A DNA stretch of 64,000 nucleotides, taken from Haemonchus contortus. Lineage: Eukaryota; Nematoda; Chromadorea; Rhabditida; Trichostrongylidae. The stretch covers positions 44,166,666-44,230,665 of the forward strand of contig LS997565.1 in assembly GCA_000469685.2 (NCBI GenBank), given 5' to 3'. The position numbers were made by a program, and so were the translations under genes. Within the stretch, counting starts at the first letter, position 1, and every line of letters begins with the position of its first letter. The notes under the pieces are model-generated. The model searched no databases. It was not told where the DNA came from and saw nothing but the letters and a program-made list of their open reading frames with translations. This document shows, in pieces, positions 1-13,900 of the stretch.

Positions 1-647
1 TGTCTAACGCTCCAAGTGCCGTTTTGTTTCAGATGGCTTCTCATTTTTCTTGACAGCTTCTCTTTTTTATCTGAGCAAATAAGTAGAATCTTAGGTAATA
101 TTCTACTATTATACCCCCAGAACTATTCTACTGTTACAACTCCAAAAACTCAAAATTTCAATTTTCGATGAAACTTCGTCTATAGGGGTAATCCGATGTC
201 CTGATAACGAATATGACCTTCATTTTTGGCGTTGGATCCAATTGGCGCCAGCGCCAAAAATGAATGTTCTATTCGGTATCAGTACCTCAAATAACCCCTA
301 AACGGAAGTTTTCAGCAAATTTGGTGAAAACACCCTTGGCGCCAAATGGCGCCAGCGCCAAAAGTAAAGGTCATATTCGTTATCAGGGCATTGGATTACC
401 TCTATAGGCGAAGCTTCATCGAGAATTAAAATTTTGAGTTTTTGGGGGTGTAATGGTAGAATAGTACCGATTCTTGTACATGGGCAGTCTTTTCGAAATC
501 AATCCTAGAAAGATGTCCTATTCGCTTGAGCTGTACACTTACACCTGTTGGGTTGATCCATCTTATTTGAAGATGGACCCGTTCGAATTCGTAACTATGT
601 TCTTGGCCAGGTGTATCAGATACCGTAACGGTAGCCAATAAAGACAT
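1..647 (-). CDS. 5' end of an unrecognised gene, cut by the left window edge
   Basis: Two exons can be joined. Exon 1 is 647..545, beginning ATG TCT TTA TTG, with donor G|GTGTAAGT. Exon 2 starts at 70 after the acceptor TTTGCTCAG and is still open at base 1. The junction keeps phase (G|AT), and the second exon would be closed in one of the other two frames. The product begins MSLLATVTVSDTPGQEHSYE and becomes lysine/arginine rich in exon 2. I do not recognise the family. An alternative donor two bases on (GGT|GTAAGT) is stronger but puts exon 2 in a frame with an early stop. The gene is divergent from the SUMO E2 gene, with 540 bp between the start codons. Its first intron carries the foldback element at 122-465. 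It could still be a chance open frame. Confidence 0.4.
122..465. repeat. Foldback (MITE-like) inverted repeat
   Basis: An imperfect palindrome of about 344 bp, centred near 293. The left end reads ACTATTCTACTGTTACAAC, and the right end on the other strand reads ACTATTCTACCATTACACC. Both continue into matching AAAAACTCAAAATTT and into matching GATAACGAATATGACCTT about 85 bp further in. The centre holds repeated TTGGCGCCA blocks. There is no room for a transposase, so a non-autonomous DNA element is the best reading. I could not define a target-site duplication. Confidence 0.8.
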
Positions 648-1187
648 TCTTATTGTCCGAGTGGAGCCTGCTATCTCGTCGGTAGTCAGAAAATTTTTTT
701 AAAGATTTTATTAGAACCATTCATCGGTGCTTATTTTACAGTTGGGGATGCGACCAAACTAAGCACATTAAAAAATGCGAGTCTGTGTTTTTTGACAGGC
801 ACTTACTTTCATATCTGAATTTGGAAGTGTGGTAACGTAATATAATCGGTCATATTTGGATGATAAATAGGATTGGTTTTTGTCACGAGTCTCTAAAGGA
901 TCTTCTTTTTTTTAAAACTGTTCAGTGAACCTCTTCGAAGCTCAGCTAATCTGACGTTAAGCCGCTGCTCGTCAATACTTATGCTTTCCCTCTTGCCATG
1001 ATCCTTCGTATCCTCGACGAGTAGCAGCTTGTTTGTCAGAACTTATATTTCTGCCTTTTTTCATTTTGTTGGGACTGTGTTGTTCAACCTTCATTACATG
1101 TGTAAGTCGTCCGGCCTACATTAGGTCTGCGTACACTCTTATTAATTCTCAGATGTGTGGCTCTCTTTGTAATAGTCAGTTTCAGAA
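648..1187. promoter_or_regulatory. Divergent intergenic region
   Basis: 540 bp between two start codons facing away from each other: the unrecognised gene on the minus strand and the SUMO E2 gene on the plus strand. No TATA box or repeat stands out. By position it must hold the upstream control sequences of at least the SUMO E2 gene. Confidence 0.4.
1184..1185 (+). promoter_or_regulatory. Likely SL trans-splice acceptor of the UBC9 gene
   Basis: The sequence CAGTTTCAG ends two bases before the UBC9 ATG at 1188. There is no upstream coding exon in phase, and the protein already starts at the family's usual N-terminus. This is the expected form of a nematode spliced-leader acceptor. Confidence 0.6.
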
Positions 1188-2677
<1,490 letters not shown>

Positions 2678-2926
2678 CCTTGATCTTCTGTGTTTATTTT
2701 TCCAATTCAATTTGTTTTCGCATAACCATTGATGTTTATAGTGATTGAAAACTGAATATATCATTAACGTCATCTCATTAAACCCATTGTCCCTGTGACT
2801 TTATGATTGATGAGTGTGACCTCTCCCTGTTTCATCGTGTTTCGCTTTGTGAGAAGTATTTTTTGGTGAACTCTTGTACTGAAATACATTCAAGCTTATT
2901 GTGTTTGTTTTGTGTTCCGAAAAGTA

Positions 2927-2940
2927 AATAAATGAATAAA
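2927..2940 (+). terminator. Polyadenylation signals of the UBC9 gene
   Basis: Two AATAAA hexamers lie in tandem at 2927-2932 and 2935-2940, about 250 bp after the UBC9 stop. Confidence 0.55.
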
Positions 2941-4241
2941 GACTTGATTATAAAACCCCAATTCATGGCTTGAAACGTTCGCACATCGAGTAGGTATATC
3001 CTCAGGTATCGCTTTACCCAGTTTGTTCGCCGTTACTTAGAGGGAGGGGAAGTTCAAGATTTCATAAAGAATAAAGAAGCCAATAAATATCGTCGAAACA
3101 ACGCAAGAGAGTTTATCGAAGTGTGAAAGTGGGTGGAAACGCTTCTTGAAGTCTACAGGACCTCCGAGCGGTTCTGTCAACGTGATAATAAGAGGTTGCC
3201 TTCAGACTTCGACGAATGGTGCACGCGAACTCGATGCAACGGAGGCGCTAGCCACCTGCTGCCAGCAATGGTACGCGATCCATCGGCGTCCAATGTTGTC
3301 AACACCTGTCTAGCGCCGCGTTGATAGCTGCTCACTTGCTCGCACGCAGGTAGAATCGCCGAAGTCTGAGAGCCGCCAGACGCGATGGATTATGTGGCGT
3401 GGTTTTAAACAAATGCAGGCTCAGCGAAAGCCTTTTTTACATTCATTTCGTTTTTTGAAGCACTAAACGGCAAAAAAGGGTACCTTATTCTGCTTGTCAG
3501 TGGCTCTTTCTTGGCTCTTTCTGATGGTTACTTGACAGATATTTTCCTAAATACTAGTCATACTGTTTAATTTTGCAGTTGCGTATGATGTCTTAAAGTT
3601 TTCATGTTTTACCGCTCAGTATTCGCACTATTTGTTTATTTATTTTCATACGTCTAAACGAAATGGAAACCCAAACATGGGCATAGTAAATTAATGAAAA
3701 GAAAGCCGGGTGGAACTGGAAAAAATTATCTTGAGGAAGTCTTATACTAGTAGGGATCCTACTTGACAATGAGATAAAGAGCAAGAAATGCAAATGCCTC
3801 AACCTCCAAGTTACGCATGGTGTCGTGTTTACGTACTCTGATTTTAAACTGGTTCCAATTCGAGATTCATTATGTTTCACAAAAACCTACCGTGAAAGGC
3901 ATTTTCTGTTTCTTCCCTGCATAAGTCAGTTTTCAAGTAAAAGTCATACTAATCAATCATGAAGCTCAAATGTCGCACACTTATGGAGTGGTACGTGTAC
4001 CTCTGACGTTTTTGAGTAATGTTTAGCGCGAAGTGACGAAAAGGACTTCTTTGCTGTACTGACAATGAAGTTGTAAATAAAATAATTTTACCATTGAAAA
4101 TCTGGTTAGGTTCTCTCATAAATCCTAAATCCTCTCCCCTTCCCCTCGTTCATAATGTAAAAAATAATTCGCGGGAAATCAGTGGTACTCCTATCGTTCT
4201 AAGAGACCTCCTATTCTATCTCCATCCGAAATTGGTTTTTC
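2941..4241. other. Intergenic region between UBC9 and JMJD6 genes
   Basis: About 1.3 kb. A short open frame at 3133-3324 sits in a somewhat GC-richer block (about 3160-3390). Nothing in it resembles a known protein and it has no splice context. No repeat family was recognised. The rest is AT-rich spacer and the presumed promoter of the oxygenase gene. Confidence 0.35.
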
Positions 4242-4243
4242 AG
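4242..4243 (+). promoter_or_regulatory. Likely SL trans-splice acceptor of the JMJD6 gene
   Basis: TTTTTCAG ends at 4243, 13 bases before the ATG at 4257. No in-phase upstream exon is needed for a full-length protein. Confidence 0.5.
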
Positions 4244-4256
4244 TTTGCCTTGACCC

Positions 4257-6764
4257 ATGAAGATGACTGTGGCATATAATCATCGCAGATCTGCACGTCG
4301 TGTTGAGGACGCAAAACGAAAAGCGAGGCCAGGTATTCATCACTTCATCACTATTTGGTAGGCAGTAAGACGTTTTGCTGTTGCAGAATTGAATCACTTT
4401 GGATGGGATACGCTCGGCCTTGCACAGAAATTTGTTCTACCTGATTTTCAAGACAATATATTGAGGTAGGTTACTCTCCTGACTCGAGCATATAACTACT
4501 TTCATTGGAACGTTCATTATTGACTTCTTTTTTGAAGAGTGGATGGTTCCAAGCTGTCTCTTAGCGAGTTCCGTGAAAAATATGAAACTCCTCGTATCCC
4601 CATCATTTTGACTGGTTTGACTGATAAATGGCAGGCACATGAAAAATGGACGGTTTCGGTAAGTTTTTTTTACTATTATATCGTTTTTCGATGTCTACTT
4701 TTGTTAGTATTTTTGCACTTCGGAGTTTTTCTTCTCGAAATGCATTCTGAGTGCCGTCTCAAAAAGTGATTGCTTTCAAGGAAGAGAAAAAGTCTCTATT
4801 AATTTTTCTCGGTAAACTTAGCACTTTTCTCCAACTCATACTTGATCAAGTGATTTACAATTTTTGCCAATTTCGATCCATTCGGTTTTGATCGGAGAAT
4901 ATAAAGCTACTGATGAATGAATGACTAGCCGCTCAATTTCAATGTTTTTTTTCGATACATTTAGAGTAGTTATAGGCAAGACTGTTTGTTTCTGCAGCTA
5001 GTTGCTCTTTTCCTTCATGAAGGTTTTATAAAAAAAAATAGAGCGTTCGTTACTTTTGAGTTGTCCCCTTCATGAAGGTAGCCCTTAAATTTGATCTTTT
5101 TTCTTATAGAGAATTGCTAGAAAATATCGTAACCAACGATTCAAGTGCGGAGAAGATGATGACGGCTACTCAGTGAAGCTCAAAATGAAATATTATGCAG
5201 ATTATATGGTGCATAATGTGGACGACAGCCCATTGTACATATTCGATAGTGGATTCGGAGATGTTAGTGGTATTTATAAGTTTTTCTGTTGACTCTCTAA
5301 ATGTTCCTGTTTCAGCGTCATAAAACAAAAAAGCTTCTAGATGATTTTGTCGTTCCTCATCTCTTCAGGGATGACCTATTTAGTTACGCCGACCACAAGA
5401 AACGGCCTCCTAATCGGTACATGACTTTTGTATTCACAATGGTTTTTCGTAATTATGCTCAGTTGTGTGTTTTGAGATGGTTTGTTATGGGCCCAGCTCG
5501 TTCCGGTACATCTATTCACATTGATCCGCTTGGTACTAGTGCCTGGAATTCCTTGATCAAGGGACACAAACGGTAACTTCGTATTTGAACATTGGTCTTG
5601 TACATCGGTACACTTTTCATAGTTTCCTTCTGCAGGTGGGTGCTAATAGCACCTGACACACCTCGAACGTTGGTTAAGCCGTACGAGTCGGAAAAAGGCA
5701 AGCATCCGGATGAGGCCATAACCTGGTTCTCGACGGTTTACAAACGTGTTCGTGCGTCAACATGGCCTAAAGAATATCCTGTAATTGAGGCACGCCAAGG
5801 TCCGGGCGACACGATGTTTGTCCCGTCGGGTGGGGATTGGTTTCTTTGTTATTTCTACAGAAAATGGGTTTTGTTGCGACGTAATGTTGTTTTCAGGTTG
5901 GTGGCATGTGGTAATAAACGAAGACAACACCATCGCAGTAACCCAAAATTACTGCTCCGTAGTCAACCTACCACAGGTCTGGCCAAGAACCGTGAAAGGC
6001 AGACCGAAACTTAGCAAGCACTGGTTCAAAAGGTATGAATCCTTCTCGTTTTTTGCTTCTCTGATGACTGCTATCTTTCCGGTTTACAGGCTCAATCAAG
6101 AACGTCCCGAGTTGATCCCCATAATGGAGCAGTCAATGCGTGGGCCACCTGTTAATGAATCAAGCAGCGATTCGTCATCCAGTAGTTCAAGCAGTGATGA
6201 TGACACAAGTTCTGATGATAACACAACAACCACCGTTGATTGTTCGGAAAGACCGAGAAAAAGGTGAGTAGCTGGTGTGAGCTTCGACGAACTAGAAATT
6301 CTTGAACTTTTACATCATAATCTGAGTCATTACGTTCCATTGCAGCATTGTTGAATGATTCATATAACGCCCTTAAATCATGTCTGGCTAGTTACACTTT
6401 TTTAAAATCAGTTTCGAATTTGTTTTATATGAATCTGCGTTGAAAGGGAGACTTGCCATCATTTCACTCGCTAGATTTATTGTGTTCCAAGAAGTAGTCC
6501 TGCAGTATCTCTACGTGGGAAGATAATTGGAAAAGTAGAACCTTTAGATGTTTCTGGAAATTATCAATAATTATGATCTCTGTCGATCTCTCTTCTCCCA
6601 GAAGAGCAAGGCCTACGAAAGTCATAATTATGGCACGATGTGGCACGATTTCTGACCTTCAACATTTCGTATGTATTTTTAGGCGCTACAGTGAAGTAGT
6701 GGGTCATAAAGGTGAAGGAGACGCATGTGCGAGCAAAATGCGAAGCAGCCCAAGAAGACACTAA
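4257..6764 (+). CDS. psr-1: JMJD6 / PSR-1 JmjC-domain oxygenase
   Basis: Fe(II)/2-oxoglutarate-dependent dioxygenase of the JMJD6 family. It hydroxylates lysines, for example in splicing factors; arginine demethylation is disputed. The C. elegans orthologue was first studied in apoptotic-cell clearance. Ten exons: 4257-4332, 4387-4465, 4538-4658, 5110-5262, 5316-5416, 5477-5572, 5636-5829, 5897-6032, 6090-6263, 6683-6764. Phase is kept throughout, giving 403 residues, the family length. The JmjC domain keeps the iron ligands: SIHIDPLG gives H191 and D193, and GWWHVV gives H277. A blockwise match to the vertebrate protein runs through [33 protein letters not shown] and RPKLSKHWF. The C-terminal tail has the family's serine/aspartate-rich run at about residues 351-367, then an arginine-rich end. 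The last exon ([10 protein letters not shown]) is the least certain, though its phase fits. Confidence 0.96.
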
Positions 6765-7983
6765 GGCAGGCAGACTTCATTTTGTTATTTGTTTTCTTTT
6801 GCATCTTTTGTCGTTTTACTGCTATTGTTTTGTTGTGAATCTGCGGGTATCTCTATTGTTTTTTGACATTTTTAACATCATGTTATGTTCGTTTTCGCTG
6901 CCCTATTGATGCTTACGTTTATATTTGCAATCTTGCATATTGCGCAGATTTTGTTATTTATCAAAAATAATCTCAAAGATGAGTAGGAAACTAGTTATGA
7001 TGCTGGTAATATGTAGATTATCATTCCTTAGATTGGCCATTCCATATTAAATGAACCTTTCCATCATTCCGCTCAGGATAAGTAGTAGCGAGATCATCGT
7101 AGCTTCGCTTGAGAAGCGACTATCCCGTTAAAATCGCCCGCGAAGTTTTCAACTGTCATAGAACTCTTCAACTATCATAGAACTCTTGTTCAGCACAGTT
7201 CTCGAAACGGTCTCATACTTAGTAACTCAAACTCATACTGGGCTGCGTCAAGATCGCACCCATTTTGAGCTGCACACCTCATATTTGACTATGTGGTAAC
7301 AGTAGATATAAGCATATCCGTGCTTTATATCGTTTTGTTCATATGGAAGTGGTTTGCCCGATTGCTGCCATGGCTTATAAAGGTGAGCACCTGGTCCTTT
7401 TCGCACCGAAAATTCTTAGGTGGCATACTTTTATGCTTTGTTTGAGCTTCTTTTGAATGTGATTCCTGGACTGGACAGCTGTGACAAAATGTAGCCTGGT
7501 GTGGGCTCCTCAGACAGAAAAGTCTCTATGGCAGCTCCAAACCAACCTGAATACCAAGTAATTATAATAGACTGAACTCATCGGGGCCCGGCCAGAAGCT
7601 GGAGCCCGCGTGAAATTTCTGAAAAGATCCAATGACTTAGGGGAATGAAAATCGAATTATCTTTCTCCTACATTAGGCAACTGGAAGCCTCTAAAATTCA
7701 TAGGGATCTTGCGTTCTTTCATAGTCCAATAGTTTTTCAAACGGTAGTACGGTAGCTTTGACCCAATGTTTATTGTTATGCGAATGAAATCAAGGCCAAA
7801 AGTACGCATGAAGTCCAGATATGGAACAAAATGCTTGAACGCTATCCATGTAATTATCAGATAGCTGGCACGATAATCTACGAACTGTACTCCCTTTGGG
7901 AGTTAGGCGAGAGAGGAACATTCAAGAATCACAATTGGTAAAGGTGATGTATAAATGCTAAAAAACTGATTTGTTTCTCGTTT
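6765..7983. other. Convergent intergenic region
   Basis: 1.2 kb between the 3' ends of the JMJD6 gene (+) and the INPP5A-like gene (-). It must contain both 3' untranslated regions. I see no open frame of note, no clear AATAAA close to either stop, and no recognisable repeat. Confidence 0.4.
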
Positions 7984-10900
7984 TCATTTGAGACAAATAG
8001 TGGCGTGAAGTGCGACAGGTTTGTGTTGTCCGATGTAGACATTTTCACCCACCAAACCATAGTACAGCCCAGATGCACAGAAGGAGTCCTGGAAAAGAAA
8101 GTAAAGGAAGCTGCAACAGTAACAAGGAAGGAAACTCGGACAGGTGGGAGGGCATAGAAAATGGGAATAGAAAAGACGAATAGGTCCGTACGATCTTAAA
8201 GGAAACGGACACAAGTGTGGTCTGCCTATGCTATGTGGCTCTATGTCGCTTTTCTATGCCCTGTTCGAGTTTATTTAGCTTCAGTATGACAGTGCATCAG
8301 GAGTCCCGAGCAGCATGCTGGGCGTTAAGGCAACTAGCTAAGAACCATTCTCACAACTCACATATCGGAAAAGCTTGTCCATCTTCTCGTTGTATAGAAC
8401 ACGATCTGCCCATGCTGGACACAGTGTGCGCATGAACTCTTCTTTACCGGTATGCTCGTTAATAGCGTAATGTCGAGATGGCTGAAATGAAGAGGGCTAC
8501 GATAGAATGGCTCAAACCCAGCCTGAAGAACGAGGTCCACAGTACTACAGAGCTACAGGAAGGTTGATACTTTATAAGCTCGGAGAGGAAAAAATTCGTG
8601 AGAATAAGTCAGATGTTGAACTATTGGGAGAAATGAGAGCTATAGGTGATGGCAATCGTCCTGGGTATTTCTGATGGTGCGATTGTATCCCATCTGCGCT
8701 CTCACCACCATCCCCTACGTCCCACCTCCCCCTTCTTTGTCTACTTTACCGGGGCTCTCAAAGACCAAAGAAATGAAGTCCTCGAGATGGGTTAGTGATG
8801 AAAGCCCGTTCTAAGCAGTTCATACGTTGGAGGAGCCAAAGGAGCCGAATTTGGAGCCAAGGGAAAGGGAATAGGACAAGGGGTAGGACAGTATGGTATG
8901 ATATTAGGTCGAACTCATCAACTGAGGCAGCGCTACACAAAACTGACCTGGAAGAAAACACTTTGTTCCTTCAATTGTCCCTTGAATGTGACTGGAGCCA
9001 ATTCGCCATTGTATCTGAAAATTGTCGGAATAATATCATTTTCCAGAGGACAAATGTTGTGAGAGGATAGCCTCACTTTTTCACCATTTGACCTCTGCCA
9101 AGTCGGAAGAACCAGTCATGGATGGAATGGAGATCGAATCGTTGGCGCTCAACTGTGGTAACGTTCTAAAAACAAAGGAGATTCGAGTTCACCATTGACG
9201 CTCTCTGCACTAAAAGGATCCGGACAGGGTTCACTGGTGAATCGAGAAAGGGAAGAGATACAGGAAACATTGCCGGCACAGCGTGAGACCACAGAGCTGC
9301 ATAATACTTTCCGAATCACCTCCCCAAAGAGAATAATAAGCACGCAGATGTCTGGCAAGTAAGGCTAGAGAATTGGGAAAAAAGGTGTAGATCTATCTTA
9401 CTGGTGTACGCCATGCATCTGGTCTCACCTCACAATTTTAGGAGTCTCGTAATGCAGTTGTCTCATGGAAAAGCAGAAAGTCAGGTCGATTTTCTACACA
9501 GAGGTTTTCAACATATGTAAAAATACATCTAAAATTGACTAGCTCGGTAAATTAATGCAGGATTTGTTTTATGGCCTCATTGAAAGAAAAAGGGGCCTCG
9601 AGTCGTCCAGCTAGCCCTATGCAAGATTGACCATGAATGGGGTGAGAGTTGTTTTGAGTAAGATCTGGTTATTGTAAGTGTACAGTCCTAATGTGTTTTC
9701 TACTCGATGATTCGTTCCATTAGTTGCAAGTTTGTCCGAAACAAGCAAGAGATTGGGAGACTTCTCCCCTTCCTTTTCCCTCACTCCCTTACCCACAGCG
9801 GACGTCTTTCGCGATTGGATTGGCTTGGAATAAGTTGTCTCCTTGTTCACGAGCATTTCCATCGAATTTTGCAGAATACACAGAGTAGAGGCTCTCTTTC
9901 AATCAGCCAACCGGATCGACTGCACCGAACGTCTCTACGAGCCGGTCAATGCACAGCGGGGTGCACGCACGATCATGGGTCGTCTGACACGTCGGAGGAG
10001 TCTTTATTGAGCGGGTATTGCTTTTTAACTCGTAGAGTACCTTTCTTAACGAAGACCATCAGGGATGGCTTTTGCTTCCCTACTGGTCTGCCTTACTCAT
10101 CCTACTGAAATCAACCGGAGAAATGATCTATTGGACGAAAGAAAATGTAGAGCTCACCCTGCCATGTCGGTCATATTGCTGAATTGCTTCGACCTTTCCT
10201 GAATTATCCTTTTTTGCTATAGTTTGTACCATTTGAGTTTTTGCAAGATACTGTAAGAGTTATTTCGATTAATGTGTACGTTTGTGAATGATGGCGCTAT
10301 AGAAATCAGTGCAACCAAACCGTCAACAAGTCGGTCTCGTGAAGTTGAGCGTTGAACGCGCCACCAACAATTATCGCATCGTCACGTAAACCTTCGGCCT
10401 CCAGTCTGAAAAGTGATCCGACCAACTAAAATGTTCTTACTGCCTCTTCTGTAACGCTGATGAAAGTAGACCAATCATTGGATGAAAGAGTTTAGGGCAT
10501 ACTTTATGTTGCCCAGCCCATAACCTCTACTGTGACAGAGCCCTTTTTGCATTTACTTCGAGAAATGCTCCGAAACTGATTAAGGATATTCACCCTAGAC
10601 CCTTCACCTCTACAGTTAGTAGTAAGTTTTGGCCTTCAGTAGAGTCCTGTGAGTCACTTACGATCTCAACCCACATTTTCACCGTCCTTTACCACCTCAG
10701 GAGGGGTTACTCGAAGCCGATGTTTTCTTGAATTTCGTCATAATTCGATCCCATTATGGTGCAAGTTTGAAAATGCTGGCATCCTATTCTCGTTGAAAAA
10801 CTTTAACTGGTACCCTTGTTTATTACCCCACTTCAACCCTACTAATCAGGTGCAAAACACGGGATGGGCCTTAAACGTTAGTGATCCTCTCGGCAATTTG

Positions 10901-13900
10901 AAGCGAGTACAAGGTGCATGGCGCATTCAAGCCATCGGATGCGAGACGGCGTACCATTCAACATTTAGATGGTAGCCAGAGTTAGGTCAATGAATCTAGC
11001 TCGTAAACTTACTCTTTTAGCAACATTTCAATTTCTTCGTTACGTTTTCTTGCAGCTTTCGTAACCTGAACCTGTTCGACGATTTCATTCACGTCTTCAA
11101 ACGGAACCGAATGCAGGTTGAGATTGACGAATGTCATCTGAAAAAGTTCACAATGTCAGTTTTTTGATCTTATGAATCACTAAGTCCACTTACTTCTTTT
11201 CCATGGATTCTGAATCGGGTCAAGAGAAATCCGGTCCTTTGTTGTGAAATGTCGCGTGTACCGTCTTCCCTCTGGCAAGAAACAAAATCATTCGTCATCA
11301 AGCGTTTATAGGGACAATGTTAATGAACGGTAAATAAAAAAGGACTTTTTTGTTCATTAAAATTAAAAGCTTATTCAACTAAATAATTAAAACCTTTAAA
11401 CCGCTTTAGTATGGTAGCAAATCGACTTTACGAATAAACAAGGTGTTGTGAAAAAATCTGTCGTTCAAAATGGTTGTGTATCCAATATTCTCAGCTAATA
11501 TAATGATTTATCACAAGTGGGGTCTACTATTCCACGAAACTATAATATCATTTAAGAAAGCTAAAAATTTCAGAAAATTTTCGGAAATCTCAAGAGGCTC
11601 TAAGCTATCCTCCGGCTAGCACGATTTTCGATCCTCACGAGATTCCCTTCGATTCTACAGTTTCCTTTATTTTCTCATTATGACTAGACTTCATCATATT
11701 TATTAGAACTGAATTATGTAAACTAGTTCTCTTTTTTAAAAGCCTTCCAGAGAACTTCTAAAGGAACGGTGGGACAAGGGAAGGCAGAAACACAACGTTC
11801 AAACATTTGAAATCATTCCTAAATGGAAAGAGGTGATGAACAACTTTAGCTTGTTGGGGCTGATTTTGCTTTTCGAGAAGAGATGTCTGAGTGGCACATA
11901 TCTATCAAGAAAATCAAGAAAGTGCAGAAAGAACCGCTTCAGAATTGGAAGAAGGGTTAATTTTCTGAAAGCGAAACCTTCAAGGCCAAAACCCAGCGTT
12001 TGCATATTTTAAAGCTAAAATCGGAATTTAAAGATCTCACGTAAAACAGCCGACGAGATGTGACGGGTTGTTCTCCGAAGGTGTTTCTGATGAAACCGTC
12101 GGCCTCTGACCTCCCAACGACAGCATCATGTCCAGCTCGAATTTGTCGATAGCCGGTATTCAGAAATCTATCAAACTGTTGTACAGCTGAATGGTCACGG
12201 AACAAGTACAGATTTCCGAGACCCTGGAAGCGATATATTCTCATAGGATCTGCCGTAATTCTTTCGTTATCATCATATACCTACCGTAACAGTGGTATCG
12301 AAAAACGCTATCGATGAATCGAAATGTTTGTGAATCTCTGGAGTGTCGATAATCCTGAAATTATCTCCTTAGTGAAGTTTGACATGGCCTCGAAACAAGA
12401 ATTCCTTGTAGGGCTCACCCGCCGAGAATCACTCGGGACATGTAGTCGGGGTCATCTGCTGAATGAAGTCCTTGCACATGAACAACGGCGAACTCGGGTT
12501 TTTGTTCAGCGATTTCTTTTGCCACCTCAGCTGACCACCTCCTTAGGTCATCATCCTGAAGAGGAGAAAAAGGAATAATTGTTTTCAAAATTTAAACAGT
12601 GAACATAAATCATTGACGTAGACAGCTCTGCAGGACAAGTGTGCAGTAATCGAACCCAAAATTGCATCTCAACTGAGTTGAATTAAATAAGTGATGAGTG
12701 ATTAACTGTTGTCATTTAAGGTTACGCATAGATGATATTCGCACCGAAGTGCCACTGCCAACTCCGGTAGAAGTCGAATGCATGGCGCAGTCCGAGAAAA
12801 AATGCTGAAGAATTACTTTCAAATCATCTGTTAAACAGTTCGGTTGCTCGGTTGCAAATCGATCGTAGACTTGGTTTTTGGGGCTTTCTGAGTTCCTAGG
12901 GCAGCGTGGGAAGGGAAATGGAGATATCCTCCGAATATGAGCAGCAAACAGGACCCTTGTTTAGGTCCATAGCCTTTCATATGACCTACGATTTCACTTG
13001 AGAGAGTAGATAGTGATAAAAGATATTCGTCTGTAGTTTAAGATATGGAGATAAGCCATGCACTTCGTTTCCATTCAAGATTTTTGGTATGACTTCAAGA
13101 TCCAGCGTGCGCCCAAATCGTGGTCACCCTTGACCCTTTGAATTTCTACAATCGACGGATTCTTCAATACCATCATCTAAGGATCCTTCGTGTGGTACTA
13201 AGGGCCTTTTTCCCTTGAGCCTTTGATTCTCTTTCTTCGACCTCCTTTATTGCGCCAATCTTTGAGACCAATTTTCTTGAAAACGGCTATTATGTCGTCA
13301 TAAATCTTGCTGGGCATCATTCCTGATCTGGCTGCCTTCGTTTCGTTTTGTGAACGCTTTAATACCACCTCTAGACCGATTGTCGCTATTTTTTCGAAGA
13401 ATGACAAGTGAAGCATTCCCACCGGGACGAGATGAATCAGCATTAACAATGCCGAGTGGAGGGGCATGCTTGCTTTGAGAGGCTCATTCACTGAAAGAAT
13501 TTCAGCGATTTCTGTTTTTATTAACTAGAGACTCATCGAAATAAGTCTCTGGCATATGAACAACTTTTCAATACAAGAACTTTTTGGAAACTTTTTAGAG
13601 AGCACTTTTCGTGAAGGAACTAGCCGAGGACCCAACAGCCCTTCGATCTTAACGGGGCACTCAGGCAAAAGGATTAAGGTAGGTATGTTTGGTGCCGGTC
13701 GGTACTTCGAAATAGCGCCCCACACTGAACTTTTTCATAGAAGCACCCAAGTTTTTGTGTGGCCTTTCCAGTAAATTATCAAAATCGAGGCTGTCGCAAC
13801 TGATTCCTTTGATACTTACTCCTAGAATGATACTCATCGGAGGGAGGTGAAAGGATGAAGGACACGTTCTACAGGGGTGGGACTTGATCCAATCAGTTGT

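Noticed and set aside
8758..8961. Extra INPP5A-like exon on the minus strand inside 8482-8947
   Set aside because: The exon ending at 8948 joins the exon starting at 8481 directly in phase, and the joined protein (SVFFQPSRHY) matches the family's FPPS region.
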